Assembly: GCA_947475275.1 (NCBI GenBank)
Contig: CANJNE010000004.1
Span: forward strand, 1 to 62,071
Source: Flavobacteriales bacterium
GTDB lineage: Bacteria > Bacteroidota > Bacteroidia > Flavobacteriales_D > Crocinitomicaceae
DNA length: 62,071 nt
Direction of reading: 5' to 3'
A program made the position numbers and the translations under genes. Under the pieces are notes generated by a model. That model was given only the letters and a program-made list of their open reading frames with translations. It did no database searches and was not told where the DNA came from. Below, piece after piece: positions 37,552 to 46,129 of the stretch. Position 1 is the first letter of the stretch, and every line of letters begins with the position of its first letter.

Positions 37552-38121
37552 CTATTCGTACATTGCGATATCATCATCCAAATCGAAATCTTTAAGTAAC
37601 AAAGCAATTTCGCTTATAAGTACTGCTTTTCGTTCATCTCTTGTTTTTCCATCCGACTCAATAAAATCGCGTAGAAAAAGCTGCGCTTCAAGAATGTGTC
37701 TTTCTTCGAATGGACCTTCAAGGTTTTCAATTATTGTAAGACATTCTAAGGTATCTAGGTAATCGCCTTCTACGGCTATTTCAACAAAGTCAGAAAGAAA
37801 ATAACTGTAATCCAATTTGCTGTTCCAAATGGTACTAAGCAATATTGGACGAACACGTAGAAAGTTTTCATCTTTTACAATACGTATGATTTCATCAGGA
37901 GCATCAGATAGATTTAATGTTGAAAGCAGTTCAATCAATGCCAATCTATTTTGTTGGGAAAGATAATCTGCTAGTAACAATTCCACAAGAGGTTCAATTG
38001 CAGTAATATCGCCATTAACTTGCAGAGATTTGATAGCAGCATTAAATTTTGAATCATTTCCAGATTTGAGATCTTCAAGTAATCTGGTAATTTTTATTTT
38101 TTGCTTAGTTTCCTTTCCCAT
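37552..38121 (-). CDS. HEAT-repeat-like protein, function unknown
   Basis: The 189-residue acidic, all-helical protein has pairs of helices of about 30-35 residues (for example AIEPLVELLLADYLSQQNRLALIELLSTL) suggesting HEAT-like repeats. It has no signal peptide, so it is cytoplasmic. Homologues of this sort are found in Bacteroidota without a known role; protein binding is likely. It has its own promoter (TTG-N22-TAAGTTTG) just upstream. Confidence 0.72.
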   Translation of the reverse strand: MGKETKQKIKITRLLEDLKSGNDSKFNAAIKSLQVNGDITAIEPLVELLLADYLSQQNRLALIELLSTLNLSDAPDEIIRIVKDENFLRVRPILLSTIWNSKLDYSYFLSDFVEIAVEGDYLDTLECLTIIENLEGPFEERHILEAQLFLRDFIESDGKTRDERKAVLISEIALLLKDFDLDDDIAMYE

Positions 38122-38432
38122 AATCTTTGCAAACTTACGAATATGTTTGCTTTTTTAACCAATACCTTGTAAGTAGTTTTGTCTAAAGGTTAAGGTTTAC
38201 AAAGATGAATATTTAGGTTTATTAATGGGGATTTTTAAAATTTTTGTCGACCATATAATAATCGGCAATATTTTATTCTGATTTGAATTAAGTAGTTCTA
38301 CTGATACTAAAAGTCAAAACTACGCAGATAGCCTATGTAAATATCATGATTTATATGAGTTGATATCGTAAATTAATCCTAAGTACTGATTCAAACGCAT
38401 TTCTTTGTCTTAACCAATTTAAATGAAATAAT
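38122..38432. other. Intergenic region, 311 bp
   Basis: AT-rich spacer between divergent genes. It holds the promoter of the HEAT-like gene on the minus strand at its left end, and presumably that of the secreted SprB-repeat protein at its right end. No open frame with coding character, tRNA or convincing hairpin was seen in the middle part. Confidence 0.6.
38130..38162 (-). promoter_or_regulatory. Promoter of the HEAT-like gene
   Basis: Minus strand: TTG (38162-38160), a 22-nt spacer, then TAAGTTTG (38137-38130). The -7 box ends 8 nt before the ATG, so the 5' leader is only a few nucleotides. Confidence 0.6.
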
Positions 38433-39257
38433 ATGAAAACAAACCTTTTCAAACAATTATTGACAGCAATACCTTTCGTAATTACAGGTTTTGTAAATGC
38501 TCAAAAGTTCCCACTAACGGTAGGTGTCTCCAGCACGAATACAACTTGTGAGAATTATAATGATGGCAGTATAACGCTAACGGTTTATGGAGGAGTGCAA
38601 CCCTACACCTACTTATGGTCCAATGGAGCAACAAGTCAGTCTGTTGTAAATTTGTCTCCTGGTTTTTACGATGTTATGGTTAGAGATGCTAACACCGCCA
38701 TTTCAATTACAGTTGAGATTAGAAATACATCCAATATTAATATTCAAGGAAGCATAACCAATGCAAGTACTTTTGGTGCTGATGATGGTGGAATTGATGT
38801 ACAACTTTCAGGAATTAGTGGAAATTTCAATTTCAACTGGATTAGCACAAATGGAAATTATGTAAATAACGGCGCTTTGGATCAAGTTAACCTACATGCC
38901 GGAACATATACTCTTACAGTTGTCAACGAAAATGGATGCGAATCTTCAGAAAGTTTCTTGGTTGAACAGCCAAATCCTGTTTTGAATCCGCACAATGCAA
39001 TTAGTAACGATTTTGTTGGACACGAATTTAATGTTAAAGGTTTAATTTACCCAAATCCTAGTAATGGTGCTTTAAATTTTAAAAGTATGGAAGAAGTAAA
39101 TAGTATTGATATATACAATTTAGAGGGCAATTTGGTAAAAAAACTTTATAGTATTGAAGGTAATATAGACGCCATCGACTTGGACAAAGGAACATACAAA
39201 GCGATGATACAAACGATAGACGGAAAAATTACAACAGACACAATCATCGTTAAATAA
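38433..39257 (+). CDS. Secreted SprB-repeat protein with T9SS type A sorting domain
   Basis: The 274-residue protein has a signal peptide (about 1-23, ending NAQ), two SprB-like repeats (about 28-180; the first has YGGVQPYTYLWSNGATSQSV) and a C-terminal sorting domain (about 205-274) with YPNPSNGALNF and KGTYKAMIQTIDGK. It is a small relative of the large SprB-repeat cargo at 13855-17538. The surface role is unknown. Single gene; it is followed by an A/T-rich region with a GGGGAAAA/TTTTCCCC hairpin at about 39280-39303 and a T-run, a likely terminator. Confidence 0.87.
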   Translation: MKTNLFKQLLTAIPFVITGFVNAQKFPLTVGVSSTNTTCENYNDGSITLTVYGGVQPYTYLWSNGATSQSVVNLSPGFYDVMVRDANTAISITVEIRNTSNINIQGSITNASTFGADDGGIDVQLSGISGNFNFNWISTNGNYVNNGALDQVNLHAGTYTLTVVNENGCESSESFLVEQPNPVLNPHNAISNDFVGHEFNVKGLIYPNPSNGALNFKSMEEVNSIDIYNLEGNLVKKLYSIEGNIDAIDLDKGTYKAMIQTIDGKITTDTIIVK

Positions 39258-39279
39258 TTAAGATGGCATCCAAAAAAGT

Positions 39280-39312
39280 TGGGGGAAAATTATTTTTCCC
39301 CTTCTTTTTTTA
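39280..39312 (+). terminator. Intrinsic terminator after the SprB-repeat gene
   Basis: GGGGGAAAA, a short loop (TTA) and TTTTCCCC form a GC-clamped hairpin followed by TTCTTTTTTTAT. It lies just after the stop of the SprB-repeat gene and before the lipoprotein gene. Confidence 0.8.
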
Positions 39313-39400
39313 TAAATCTTGAGATATTTCATTTTTAATTTATATCGATTAAGGTCATCAATGTAAAATAGGAAGCACAAATTATCGATATCTTTACAAC

Positions 39401-40429
39401 ATGTTTTTAATAAAGTGGTTTGTTCCTATTTTCACACTAGCGGCATTAATATCAAGCTGCGGTTATGAGGAATTAAGTTCCACCAAAAAACAAACACTGA
39501 CAGTTGCTTCTGATTACTTACATGCTTCAGACAGCAGCCTATTTAACGATTTTACTCGAAAAACAAATATCAAGATTAAAATCATTCATCTTCAATCCGA
39601 TTCAATTTCAAAGAAAGTAATTCAGGATCCCTTGAATGTAGAATTTGACTTGATAATGGTTTCTGATATTCTTACTTTGGAAACGCTGCAAAAGAAAAAC
39701 CTTTTACAACAGTTCTCAGAAGATTTAGATAAATCCTCTTCGAAAAATTATTTCTCTATAACGGGATTGGATCCATTGGTATTTAAATCGAAAAGAAATA
39801 TACCAAACGATTCCACGAATTACCAGAATCTTTCAAAAGAATTATGGTATTCAAAACTTAATGAAATAGATTTGAAAAAAATTTACAATTGCATCAAAAA
39901 AACCAATCAATGGTCGACACATGAGTCCGCATTATGGCTTCATCAAGCGGAATTGAAAAAATTGGAATTCCCCATTATGGATAGTTTAGCACCAAGAATA
40001 AATGCGGTTGGTTTCCTTTCTCAATTTGAACAGAAAACGCAAATAATAGATTCTCTGAGTACATTACAAATCTTATTATTTCCTGATCAATTAAATTCGG
40101 GCATATTGTATAATTATTATGGTGCTGGGATTATATGCCAAGCAAGCAATTTTTATGCTGCAAAGCAATTGATTTCATATTTAAAGCGACCATCGCAAGC
40201 CCAAATAATAAATAACAAAATTGGAATAATTACCTACGATCAACAAACCAAAACTGGATTTTATAAAAACAAAAGAATCATTCTAAATCCAAATCCTATA
40301 CAATCCTTTCGGTTTGATTTGAAGTGGTGGAACGATCATCTTAATTATGCGAAAACTATGAAGATTGAGGAGAAGAAGCCAAAACCCAAAAATGTACCCA
40401 TAGCGGATACATTGTTAATAGAAAATTAA
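39401..40429 (+). CDS. Solute-binding-protein-like lipoprotein
   Basis: The 342-residue protein has a lipoprotein signal (ALISSCG, Cys near residue 20). A periplasmic two-lobe substrate-binding-like fold follows, resembling the iron(III)/polyamine type: LTVASDYLHASDSSLFNDFTR, then FDLIMVSDILTLETLQKK, and a late stretch with AKQLISYLKRPSQAQIINN. No transporter genes are adjacent, so its ligand and use are unknown; a tethered sensor or orphan binding protein is possible. Its stop lies 2 bp from the 3' end of the convergent RNase P RNA gene. Confidence 0.72.
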   Translation: MFLIKWFVPIFTLAALISSCGYEELSSTKKQTLTVASDYLHASDSSLFNDFTRKTNIKIKIIHLQSDSISKKVIQDPLNVEFDLIMVSDILTLETLQKKNLLQQFSEDLDKSSSKNYFSITGLDPLVFKSKRNIPNDSTNYQNLSKELWYSKLNEIDLKKIYNCIKKTNQWSTHESALWLHQAELKKLEFPIMDSLAPRINAVGFLSQFEQKTQIIDSLSTLQILLFPDQLNSGILYNYYGAGIICQASNFYAAKQLISYLKRPSQAQIINNKIGIITYDQQTKTGFYKNKRIILNPNPIQSFRFDLKWWNDHLNYAKTMKIEEKKPKPKNVPIADTLLIEN

Positions 40430-40431
40430 AA

Positions 40432-40817
40432 AAGGCAAATCTATAAGCCGGGTTCTGTTTCCACTTGCGTGAATGCCTATCATTTATCTAGCACTAACGT
40501 CACCGTTAGCGTCTATCGACCTACCCTCCGAGATTGGGCGAGCAACCCTTTCAGAATCAATGATTCCATCCTCGGTATACATGGTCTTTCAGCCCGTAAG
40601 GTTTACCTTGCCGCCCATGTCACCATCGACGCGGTGAGCTCTTACCTCACCTTTTCACCTTTTCCACGAAAGTCAAGCCGTCGTGGTAGTTTTCCTTTCT
40701 GTGGCACTTTCTGTCCCCGCTTTCACGAGGCCTTCCTGTTAGGAAGTACGGTACTCTGTGCTGCCCGGACTTTCCTCTCTCCCGAAAATTCGAGACAGCG
40801 ATAGACCGATTTGCCTT
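40432..40817 (-). ncRNA. rnpB: RNase P RNA (class A)
   Basis: About 386 nt on the minus strand. The conserved core is clear: GAGAGGAAAGTCCGGGC near the 5' end, CCACAGAAAG, GGTAAGAGCTCACC, AGATAAATGATAGGC, and ACAGAACCCGGCTTA near the 3' end. The ends pair as P1 (AAGGCAAATC with GATTTGCCTT). It is the catalytic RNA that trims tRNA 5' leaders. The P1 3' strand runs into a T-run and may double as the terminator. A TAACTTTG box sits 4 nt before the 5' end. Confidence 0.97.
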
Positions 40818-40821
40818 GAAG

Positions 40822-40829
40822 CAAAGTTA
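40822..40829 (-). promoter_or_regulatory. -7 promoter element of rnpB
   Basis: TAACTTTG on the minus strand, four nucleotides before the RNase P RNA 5' end. This gives an internal ruler for other promoters here. The box lies in the 26 bp between rnpB and the stop of the preceding T9SS gene. Confidence 0.75.
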
Positions 40830-40843
40830 CAATAAAGTTGTGG

Positions 40844-41953
40844 TTAATTGATATTTATAGCTTTTAGGAAGGTTCCTTGTGCGGTCTGTCCAAAAATCCA
40901 ATAATTTCCAGACTCAAATGATGCAACATTTACAGTCAAAATAGAACCGCTTGGCCCATGTTCGTATACAATTTGACCAGCTGCATTCAATATGGTGATG
41001 GATTCCATTTCGTATGGTAAAATAATTTCAATTTTATCATCTGATGGATTTGGGTAAACTTTCACTTCACTTGATAAATCATTTGCTATGATACTTGCGA
41101 ACTCAGGCCTATAAATATCGCGGTATTCAATAGCAGTGACCGTTTCATTACCTAAAATTTCAGTTGTGTTAATTCTTAAGATAGGTTCTTTTTCCCCATT
41201 TGTCCACCACTCGTATTGATGGGATGCCGGAATGTCTAGTGGAATCCAAGTTGCGCCAATGAAAGGGAATTCTGTAAATAAAGAATCTATTTCATCGATA
41301 TCATGTCGAATACGTAAAGCTTCAAATGTACCGAAAGGTGTTGTAATTGAGCCGTATCCATCAACTTCAGTAAATCTTGAACGGTGCTGGTTCCATTTGG
41401 CATTGTAAATAGGGTTAAAATCAACACTGGTTGCACCTCGTGAAAAATGTGTGTTTCCAAAAGCTAAAGGAAAATCATAAGGTGTTTCAATGGTGTCAGA
41501 TTGAATAGGAATTGTGGTTGCAGAGCCATTAAAGGATACAGTCATGGCAATTCCAACAGCAGTTAATGAATCTGCAGTTCGTTTATTGAATTGAAATACA
41601 TCTTGTATACCAATAGGTAAAAACGAGGTGATTTGCTGAAGCGGCAGTGCGGAAGACTCTATGAAATAACTTGCTTGATACTTTGCCGGAGCGAAAGTCC
41701 CAAAGATAAAATTCACAAAGGCACCCGCATTTACAACAGGTTGAAAATTTTTCAAAGTTTGTCCTGTGGGTGTTAAATTGGAAAAATTCCAAGTCTGTGA
41801 TTGACCAGTTGTAGCAAAATCGATTGTAGGATCTAATGCAGAACTCATTCGAACCGTATCATTGGTGGTAGCAAAATCAGTGAATGAAAGAGTTATTTGC
41901 CCAGATAATTGAACGCTGATAAAAATAACTGGTATTAAAAACAATTGCTTCAT
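40844..41953 (-). CDS. Secreted protein with T9SS type A sorting domain
   Basis: The 369-residue protein has a signal peptide (about 1-18, ending SGQ) and a beta-rich body without a recognised domain (about 20-285). The C-terminal sorting domain (about 290-369) has VYPNPSDDKIEI and ESGNYWIFGQTAQGTFLK. It is the last gene of the run sigma factor - membrane/barrel protein - lipoprotein - this protein, 38 bp after the lipoprotein gene. That suggests its expression may be under the ECF sigma factor of the same run. The function is unknown. Confidence 0.83.
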   Translation of the reverse strand: MKQLFLIPVIFISVQLSGQITLSFTDFATTNDTVRMSSALDPTIDFATTGQSQTWNFSNLTPTGQTLKNFQPVVNAGAFVNFIFGTFAPAKYQASYFIESSALPLQQITSFLPIGIQDVFQFNKRTADSLTAVGIAMTVSFNGSATTIPIQSDTIETPYDFPLAFGNTHFSRGATSVDFNPIYNAKWNQHRSRFTEVDGYGSITTPFGTFEALRIRHDIDEIDSLFTEFPFIGATWIPLDIPASHQYEWWTNGEKEPILRINTTEILGNETVTAIEYRDIYRPEFASIIANDLSSEVKVYPNPSDDKIEIILPYEMESITILNAAGQIVYEHGPSGSILTVNVASFESGNYWIFGQTAQGTFLKAININ

Positions 41954-41991
41954 GATGTAAATTTGGTCAAATATACATTAAAGGTTTGTCA

Positions 41992-43047
41992 TTATTCTAC
42001 TTGAAGAGCAAAATCAATTTCACCTTCGAATGGCGATATTTCGCCTGTTTGGATATCTATCATTTCACACGAAATGACTCCATGGATTTTAACAACCTGC
42101 TTTCCTGAAGCGTTTAATCCATATGGTACCACCGATTCAACGTTAAAAAAATCTTGCGATTGCTCGTTGTGAATAGAAACATACTCCTTGTTATTCCAAT
42201 TTAAAAAAATCTGGGTACTGTAATCTTCATTAGGTCCTTGCCAACTGTTCTCAATGGATGCAAAATCATCAATATATTTACCTTCAAGTGAACCATCAAT
42301 CCATATCGATCTTGTACGTTTCGAACCATTTTCAAAGATTAATTCAGCTCTTAAACTATGCGCATTTTGATCTATCACAATATTCAAATCTTCTTCTGAA
42401 CTAGCCCATTGATCATCTAAATACCAATCTATATGGTCAATATCCTCCTCATTCTCGTCTATCCAGACTTTTAAATCACCATCATTGGTCAGAAAATGTC
42501 TTACTTGAAAATGGGAGTCATGAGCATATCCAAGAATGATATCATTACATACATTTGCACTAGAGCCATCAATAAACAGAACATTCGCGCAGACTTCAAA
42601 AACACCACTCTGGTTCAGAATTACATCATTTAAACCCGCAAAATTACCATCTACAAACCATTCAATACTCTGTATCATGTTACTGTTAGGCATATTCGAT
42701 TTTGATAGCGTAATTTGATTGTTATTGGGATAACTTGATAAAGCCACACTTGAATTCAATGCATCAATAAATGGAATATTTAATAAACCATCTTTAAAAA
42801 CAATTTTGAGCCCATCATTCCCATTGTACAATCGACCAAAATAGTTTTTAACACCATTTTCAGTGAAGATTCCCGTTTCCATAACCCAGCCATTATCTCC
42901 AGCTGTAAATTGAAAATCTTCGTTAGCAATACTACCTGAAGCTTTAAAAATAGGGTCATTTCCTAGCGGTGGATCTTTAATCTCCAGTTTTGAACAACTC
43001 GATAGTATCAATATAAAAATCAATAAATTAAATAATCCCCTTATCAT
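41992..43047 (-). CDS. Lipoprotein with PKD/Ig-like segments, unknown
   Basis: The 351-residue protein has a lipoprotein signal (LILSSCSK, Cys near 18) and a beta-rich mature part. Two PKD-like pieces, IEWFVDGNFAGL and IDWYLDDQWASS, are each followed by a strand pattern typical of Ig/PKD folds. It is probably at the outer membrane or surface. Its ATG overlaps the stop of the preceding gene by 4 bp (ATGA), so translation is coupled to the membrane/barrel protein. No catalytic motif is seen. Confidence 0.75.
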   Translation of the reverse strand: MIRGLFNLLIFILILSSCSKLEIKDPPLGNDPIFKASGSIANEDFQFTAGDNGWVMETGIFTENGVKNYFGRLYNGNDGLKIVFKDGLLNIPFIDALNSSVALSSYPNNNQITLSKSNMPNSNMIQSIEWFVDGNFAGLNDVILNQSGVFEVCANVLFIDGSSANVCNDIILGYAHDSHFQVRHFLTNDGDLKVWIDENEEDIDHIDWYLDDQWASSEEDLNIVIDQNAHSLRAELIFENGSKRTRSIWIDGSLEGKYIDDFASIENSWQGPNEDYSTQIFLNWNNKEYVSIHNEQSQDFFNVESVVPYGLNASGKQVVKIHGVISCEMIDIQTGEISPFEGEIDFALQVE

Positions 43048-44138
43048 TTATCAAAGTTTAAAGATCGTTTTAAATAAAAATTAAATTCGATCGGATTATT
43101 TCTCGCTTCACCTTTAAAACGGTTCGAATTGGTTGGTTTGATTAAAGAAATACCGGCATTAACTCCAATTGAAGTTTTGTTATTAATACTGTAGGAATAA
43201 CCTAGGAAAGGTTGAACACCAAACCTATTAAACAAATCAACTCCTGTGTATCCCTCACTTGTTTTTGAAGTTTGATTATCCAATGTTTCTTTGTAAAAAA
43301 CAGTAGTCATTAAATTTGCTCGTGCACGCAATCCCGCCTCAAAATCATGTTTAGACAACCCATAAGATACTGAAATCGGTACAATTACACTTAACATTGA
43401 ACCAAATTTGTAGGATTGTTCTAACTCCGAAGAACTGAAGTCATATATTTTTGTACGTTCCTCAATTTTCAATTCATCAAACTTTGTTAGCTGTAAACCA
43501 ACACCGAAATTGATATTAAAATTTTTGATTGGTTTTTGGTATTCGGCTTTGATGGCAAGAATTCCATTAACTGAATTATTTTCGCTAGTTATCCAACTTT
43601 GCTCTACCCCCCCATGTATTGAAATAGCAAAATGATTGGCGGAAAACTTTGAAACTTTTGAGTTAGTTTTGGCAGTTAAAATTTCTTTTTGCTTTGTTGG
43701 GAAACCAATAGCGAGAGGATAAAGTTCAGGTTTAGTTATTTTTCCCTCCAATGCTTGTTTTATTTCTAATGGATGTGCTTTTTCTTCTGCTTTTTCGACA
43801 GAAGTAACCAAATTTAAACCAATTGAATGATCTTTAACAAACCCATGATTACTTTCTACAGCAGCATGAGCCCTTGTGAATTTCGGACGCTTTAATTCAA
43901 TCTTAGTTTTGGAAGGTTTGTTCAAAAAGATTATTTGTGATTCACCAATTAAATATCTCATTGAACCCAATGGAATCAATGAAAGCAGGCAAATCAAAAA
44001 TAGTTGTTTTAAGTACGACTTTTTGTATATCGGTAATTGTAACTCGATATCCCTAAAATATTTTGTCTTATATTTTGGTCTATATCCGGTTTCAGCTCCC
44101 CTGAACAAATCGTCTAAATCTCTATCTGTCAGGTTCAT
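43044..44138 (-). CDS. Single-helix membrane protein with beta-barrel-like C-terminal region, downstream of an ECF sigma factor
   Basis: The 364-residue protein is called from the ATG that overlaps the sigma-factor stop (ATGA). Its N-terminus, MNLTDRDLDDLFRGAE, is short and acidic, and a basic stretch follows. One membrane helix (about 41-60) comes next, then a linker and a C-terminal region (about 165-364) whose alternating strands resemble outer-membrane beta-barrel proteins. The position directly after a sigma gene is the usual place of an anti-sigma factor, and the cytoplasmic N-terminal segment could play that role. A combined helix-plus-barrel chain is odd for one membrane and raises the question of where it sits. 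Confidence 0.75.
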   Translation of the reverse strand: MNLTDRDLDDLFRGAETGYRPKYKTKYFRDIELQLPIYKKSYLKQLFLICLLSLIPLGSMRYLIGESQIIFLNKPSKTKIELKRPKFTRAHAAVESNHGFVKDHSIGLNLVTSVEKAEEKAHPLEIKQALEGKITKPELYPLAIGFPTKQKEILTAKTNSKVSKFSANHFAISIHGGVEQSWITSENNSVNGILAIKAEYQKPIKNFNINFGVGLQLTKFDELKIEERTKIYDFSSSELEQSYKFGSMLSVIVPISVSYGLSKHDFEAGLRARANLMTTVFYKETLDNQTSKTSEGYTGVDLFNRFGVQPFLGYSYSINNKTSIGVNAGISLIKPTNSNRFKGEARNNPIEFNFYLKRSLNFDK

Positions 44139-44704
44139 ATTACCATTTTTTGATTGTACCACTCCAATTTTTCCACCTTCTCGCGAAGTTGTTTCCTTGC
44201 GATTGAAAGATGCCATTTCGAAGTTCCCTCTGACATCTTCAATAATTCTCCAATTTCTTTGTGTGAAAACCCTTCAAAAACATACATATTGAAAACCTTA
44301 GCACTAGTTTCTGGAAGTTCTGTAATCAATTTTAATAGTTGATCGTATCCCATTGAAGACTCAGCCGTATTGACAACGGTCAAACTTCCGATTTCAAGTT
44401 CCCTTTCGGTTTCTTTTGACGAAATATGATTTAAGTATTTTTTGTTTTTACGGTACTCATCGATAAGATTATTTACCATTATGCGTTTCGACCAGGCCCA
44501 GAAATTTAATGTTTCATCCGTTTGGTGAAGACCTTTAAGAATCTTTATAAAGCCAGAATTCAGTGACGCTCTTGCATCTTCTTCATTTTTATTATACCTG
44601 TAACACAAAGGCATAAATTTATGGAAACACTGCTCATAAAGCCATTTAATTGCCTTTCTATCATCGGCAATGCAAGCTTTAATAATTTCAGCGTTTACAA
44701 TCAT
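44135..44704 (-). CDS. ECF-type RNA polymerase sigma factor
   Basis: The 189-residue sigma-70 family protein has a region 2 (about 15-85, with FWAWSKRIMVNNLIDEYRK near the -10-binding helix). Region 4 (about 125-180) carries the helix-turn-helix SHKEIGELLKMSEGTSKWHLSIARKQLRE. No N-terminal extension is present, as expected for the ECF group. It is the first gene of a run with an ATGA-coupled membrane protein that may act as its anti-sigma factor. It probably activates genes in response to an envelope signal, which may include its own operon. Confidence 0.92.
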   Translation of the reverse strand: MIVNAEIIKACIADDRKAIKWLYEQCFHKFMPLCYRYNKNEEDARASLNSGFIKILKGLHQTDETLNFWAWSKRIMVNNLIDEYRKNKKYLNHISSKETERELEIGSLTVVNTAESSMGYDQLLKLITELPETSAKVFNMYVFEGFSHKEIGELLKMSEGTSKWHLSIARKQLREKVEKLEWYNQKMVI

Positions 44705-44776
44705 TTGATTTAAACTTTTATATAAGTTTATATGGGAATTAATCTGAACCTAAAAATAGACGTAAAATTCAATAAA

Positions 44777-45262
44777 ATGGTTGGTTTACAATTACATTTA
44801 ATTCGGCATGCGAAAACAGAAAAGATTTCTCAAACGGGAAGTGATTTTGACCGTGCCTTATTACCCAAGGGGATCAAGCAGGCCAATGCATTAGCTACTT
44901 TTTTAGAAAACAAACAAAATTTTGAAATTTTACTTTGTTCATCGGCAAAAAGAACTCAAGAAACGAAAAATATTCTAAGTGAAAAACTGATTTTCCATTC
45001 GATAAAAGATTTCCCTGAGTTGTATCTTGCGAGTCAGTTCGAAATATTACAATTAATTTGTGAGCAACAAGATGTGAAAGTTATTTGGATTGTTGGCCAT
45101 AATGAAGGCATTTCAGATTTGGCTTCTTATCTCACTGGAAATAACATTCACATGAAGACTTGCGCATATGTTTGTTTGACACCTACTATCGATCAATGGT
45201 CTCATTTGACTGCGAATTCATGTCTGGTTTCAGATTTGTTTCGACCGGAGATTGATGCTTAA
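44777..45262 (+). CDS. SixA-like histidine phosphatase
   Basis: A 161-residue phosphatase of the histidine-phosphatase superfamily. The catalytic RHA motif is LHLIRHAKTE near the N-terminus and the second His is in VGHNEGISDL. The short length fits SixA, which dephosphorylates a His-phosphotransfer protein, but other substrates are possible. I use the internal Met just before LQLHLIRH, since a further upstream Met adds unusual residues. Its last 77 bp overlap the convergent rhomboid gene. Confidence 0.85.
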   Translation: MVGLQLHLIRHAKTEKISQTGSDFDRALLPKGIKQANALATFLENKQNFEILLCSSAKRTQETKNILSEKLIFHSIKDFPELYLASQFEILQLICEQQDVKVIWIVGHNEGISDLASYLTGNNIHMKTCAYVCLTPTIDQWSHLTANSCLVSDLFRPEIDA

Positions 45263-46013
45263 CGGTTTCCTTGTCTTTGAAGTGATAAGCAATTTTCAAG
45301 TTATCCGTTTGTTCAGCTTCTAATTCACGTTGCCTTTCCTCATTAATGCGAATACTTTCGTTCCACATACCTTCTAAATCAGGAGGCTCAATTCCCATTT
45401 CTTTTTCGATTTCAAATTGGTACTTTGGTCTTTTCGGCCCTTGCTTTTGATATATAAATGCCAACATAATCCCGGTAACCAAACCACATAAATGTCCTTC
45501 CCATGAAACCTCCTCTTTTAAAGGAAAAATCCCCCAAATCATACTGCCATAGATAAAAACTACTGCTAACGAAATCACCTGTAATTGAAAATATTTTCTT
45601 AAGACTCCTGAGGTAAATAAGAATGCTGCAAGAAAATATATCACACCACTCATACCGATATGATTTCCAGTTTTCGATTGTGCAAATAACCATAAGAAGC
45701 TACCTGTTAAAATCCAACCGAACAATAGTACTTTATATGCAATAGATCTGTAGAAATAAAAAAGGGCAGCGGTTAGAAAAAAAGTCGGTGCAGAGTTATT
45801 AATTATGTGATGTATATCAATAGGAGAATGAACTAAAGGCATAAATAGAATACCTTTCAATCCTGAAAAGATCTTTGGCACGAGTCCCAAATTAGTGAAA
45901 TCATAAGATAGATACCAATCGAGAAAATAAAACAACCACATCACCAATAACAGAATTGTTGCGACTCCAAAAGATTCGAGTCCTGAACCAAATGCATGTT
46001 TTTGTTGTTTCAC
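45186..46013 (-). CDS. Rhomboid family intramembrane serine protease
   Basis: The 275-residue protein has about six membrane helices (20-200). The catalytic Ser122 is in GMSG and His174 in WEGHLCG; the HHIINN motif (68-73), which supports the oxyanion site, is also present. It cleaves membrane proteins within or near their helices; substrates are unknown. A soluble, charged tail (200-275) follows. Its 3' end overlaps sixA tail-to-tail by 77 bp. Confidence 0.9.
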   Translation of the reverse strand: MKQQKHAFGSGLESFGVATILLLVMWLFYFLDWYLSYDFTNLGLVPKIFSGLKGILFMPLVHSPIDIHHIINNSAPTFFLTAALFYFYRSIAYKVLLFGWILTGSFLWLFAQSKTGNHIGMSGVIYFLAAFLFTSGVLRKYFQLQVISLAVVFIYGSMIWGIFPLKEEVSWEGHLCGLVTGIMLAFIYQKQGPKRPKYQFEIEKEMGIEPPDLEGMWNESIRINEERQRELEAEQTDNLKIAYHFKDKETVKHQSPVETNLKPDMNSQSNETIDR

Positions 46014-46129
46014 GTCAAAGACTTGTCAAAGAATATGCCCGGTCAATTCATACTGACAACTTGTCTTGAAGTTCTGAAAAAAATGATAGTAAAGACCAAG
46101 CTAATCGATGTAATTCTTAATTTTAAATA

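Noticed and set aside
40469-40804. A 111-codon open frame on the plus strand
   Set aside because: It lies antisense inside the RNase P RNA gene; the codons follow RNA structure and not protein coding.
44139-44216. A longer N-terminus for the helix/barrel membrane protein
   Set aside because: The additional residues are coded inside the sigma-factor gene; the ATGA-coupled Met gives a typical start.
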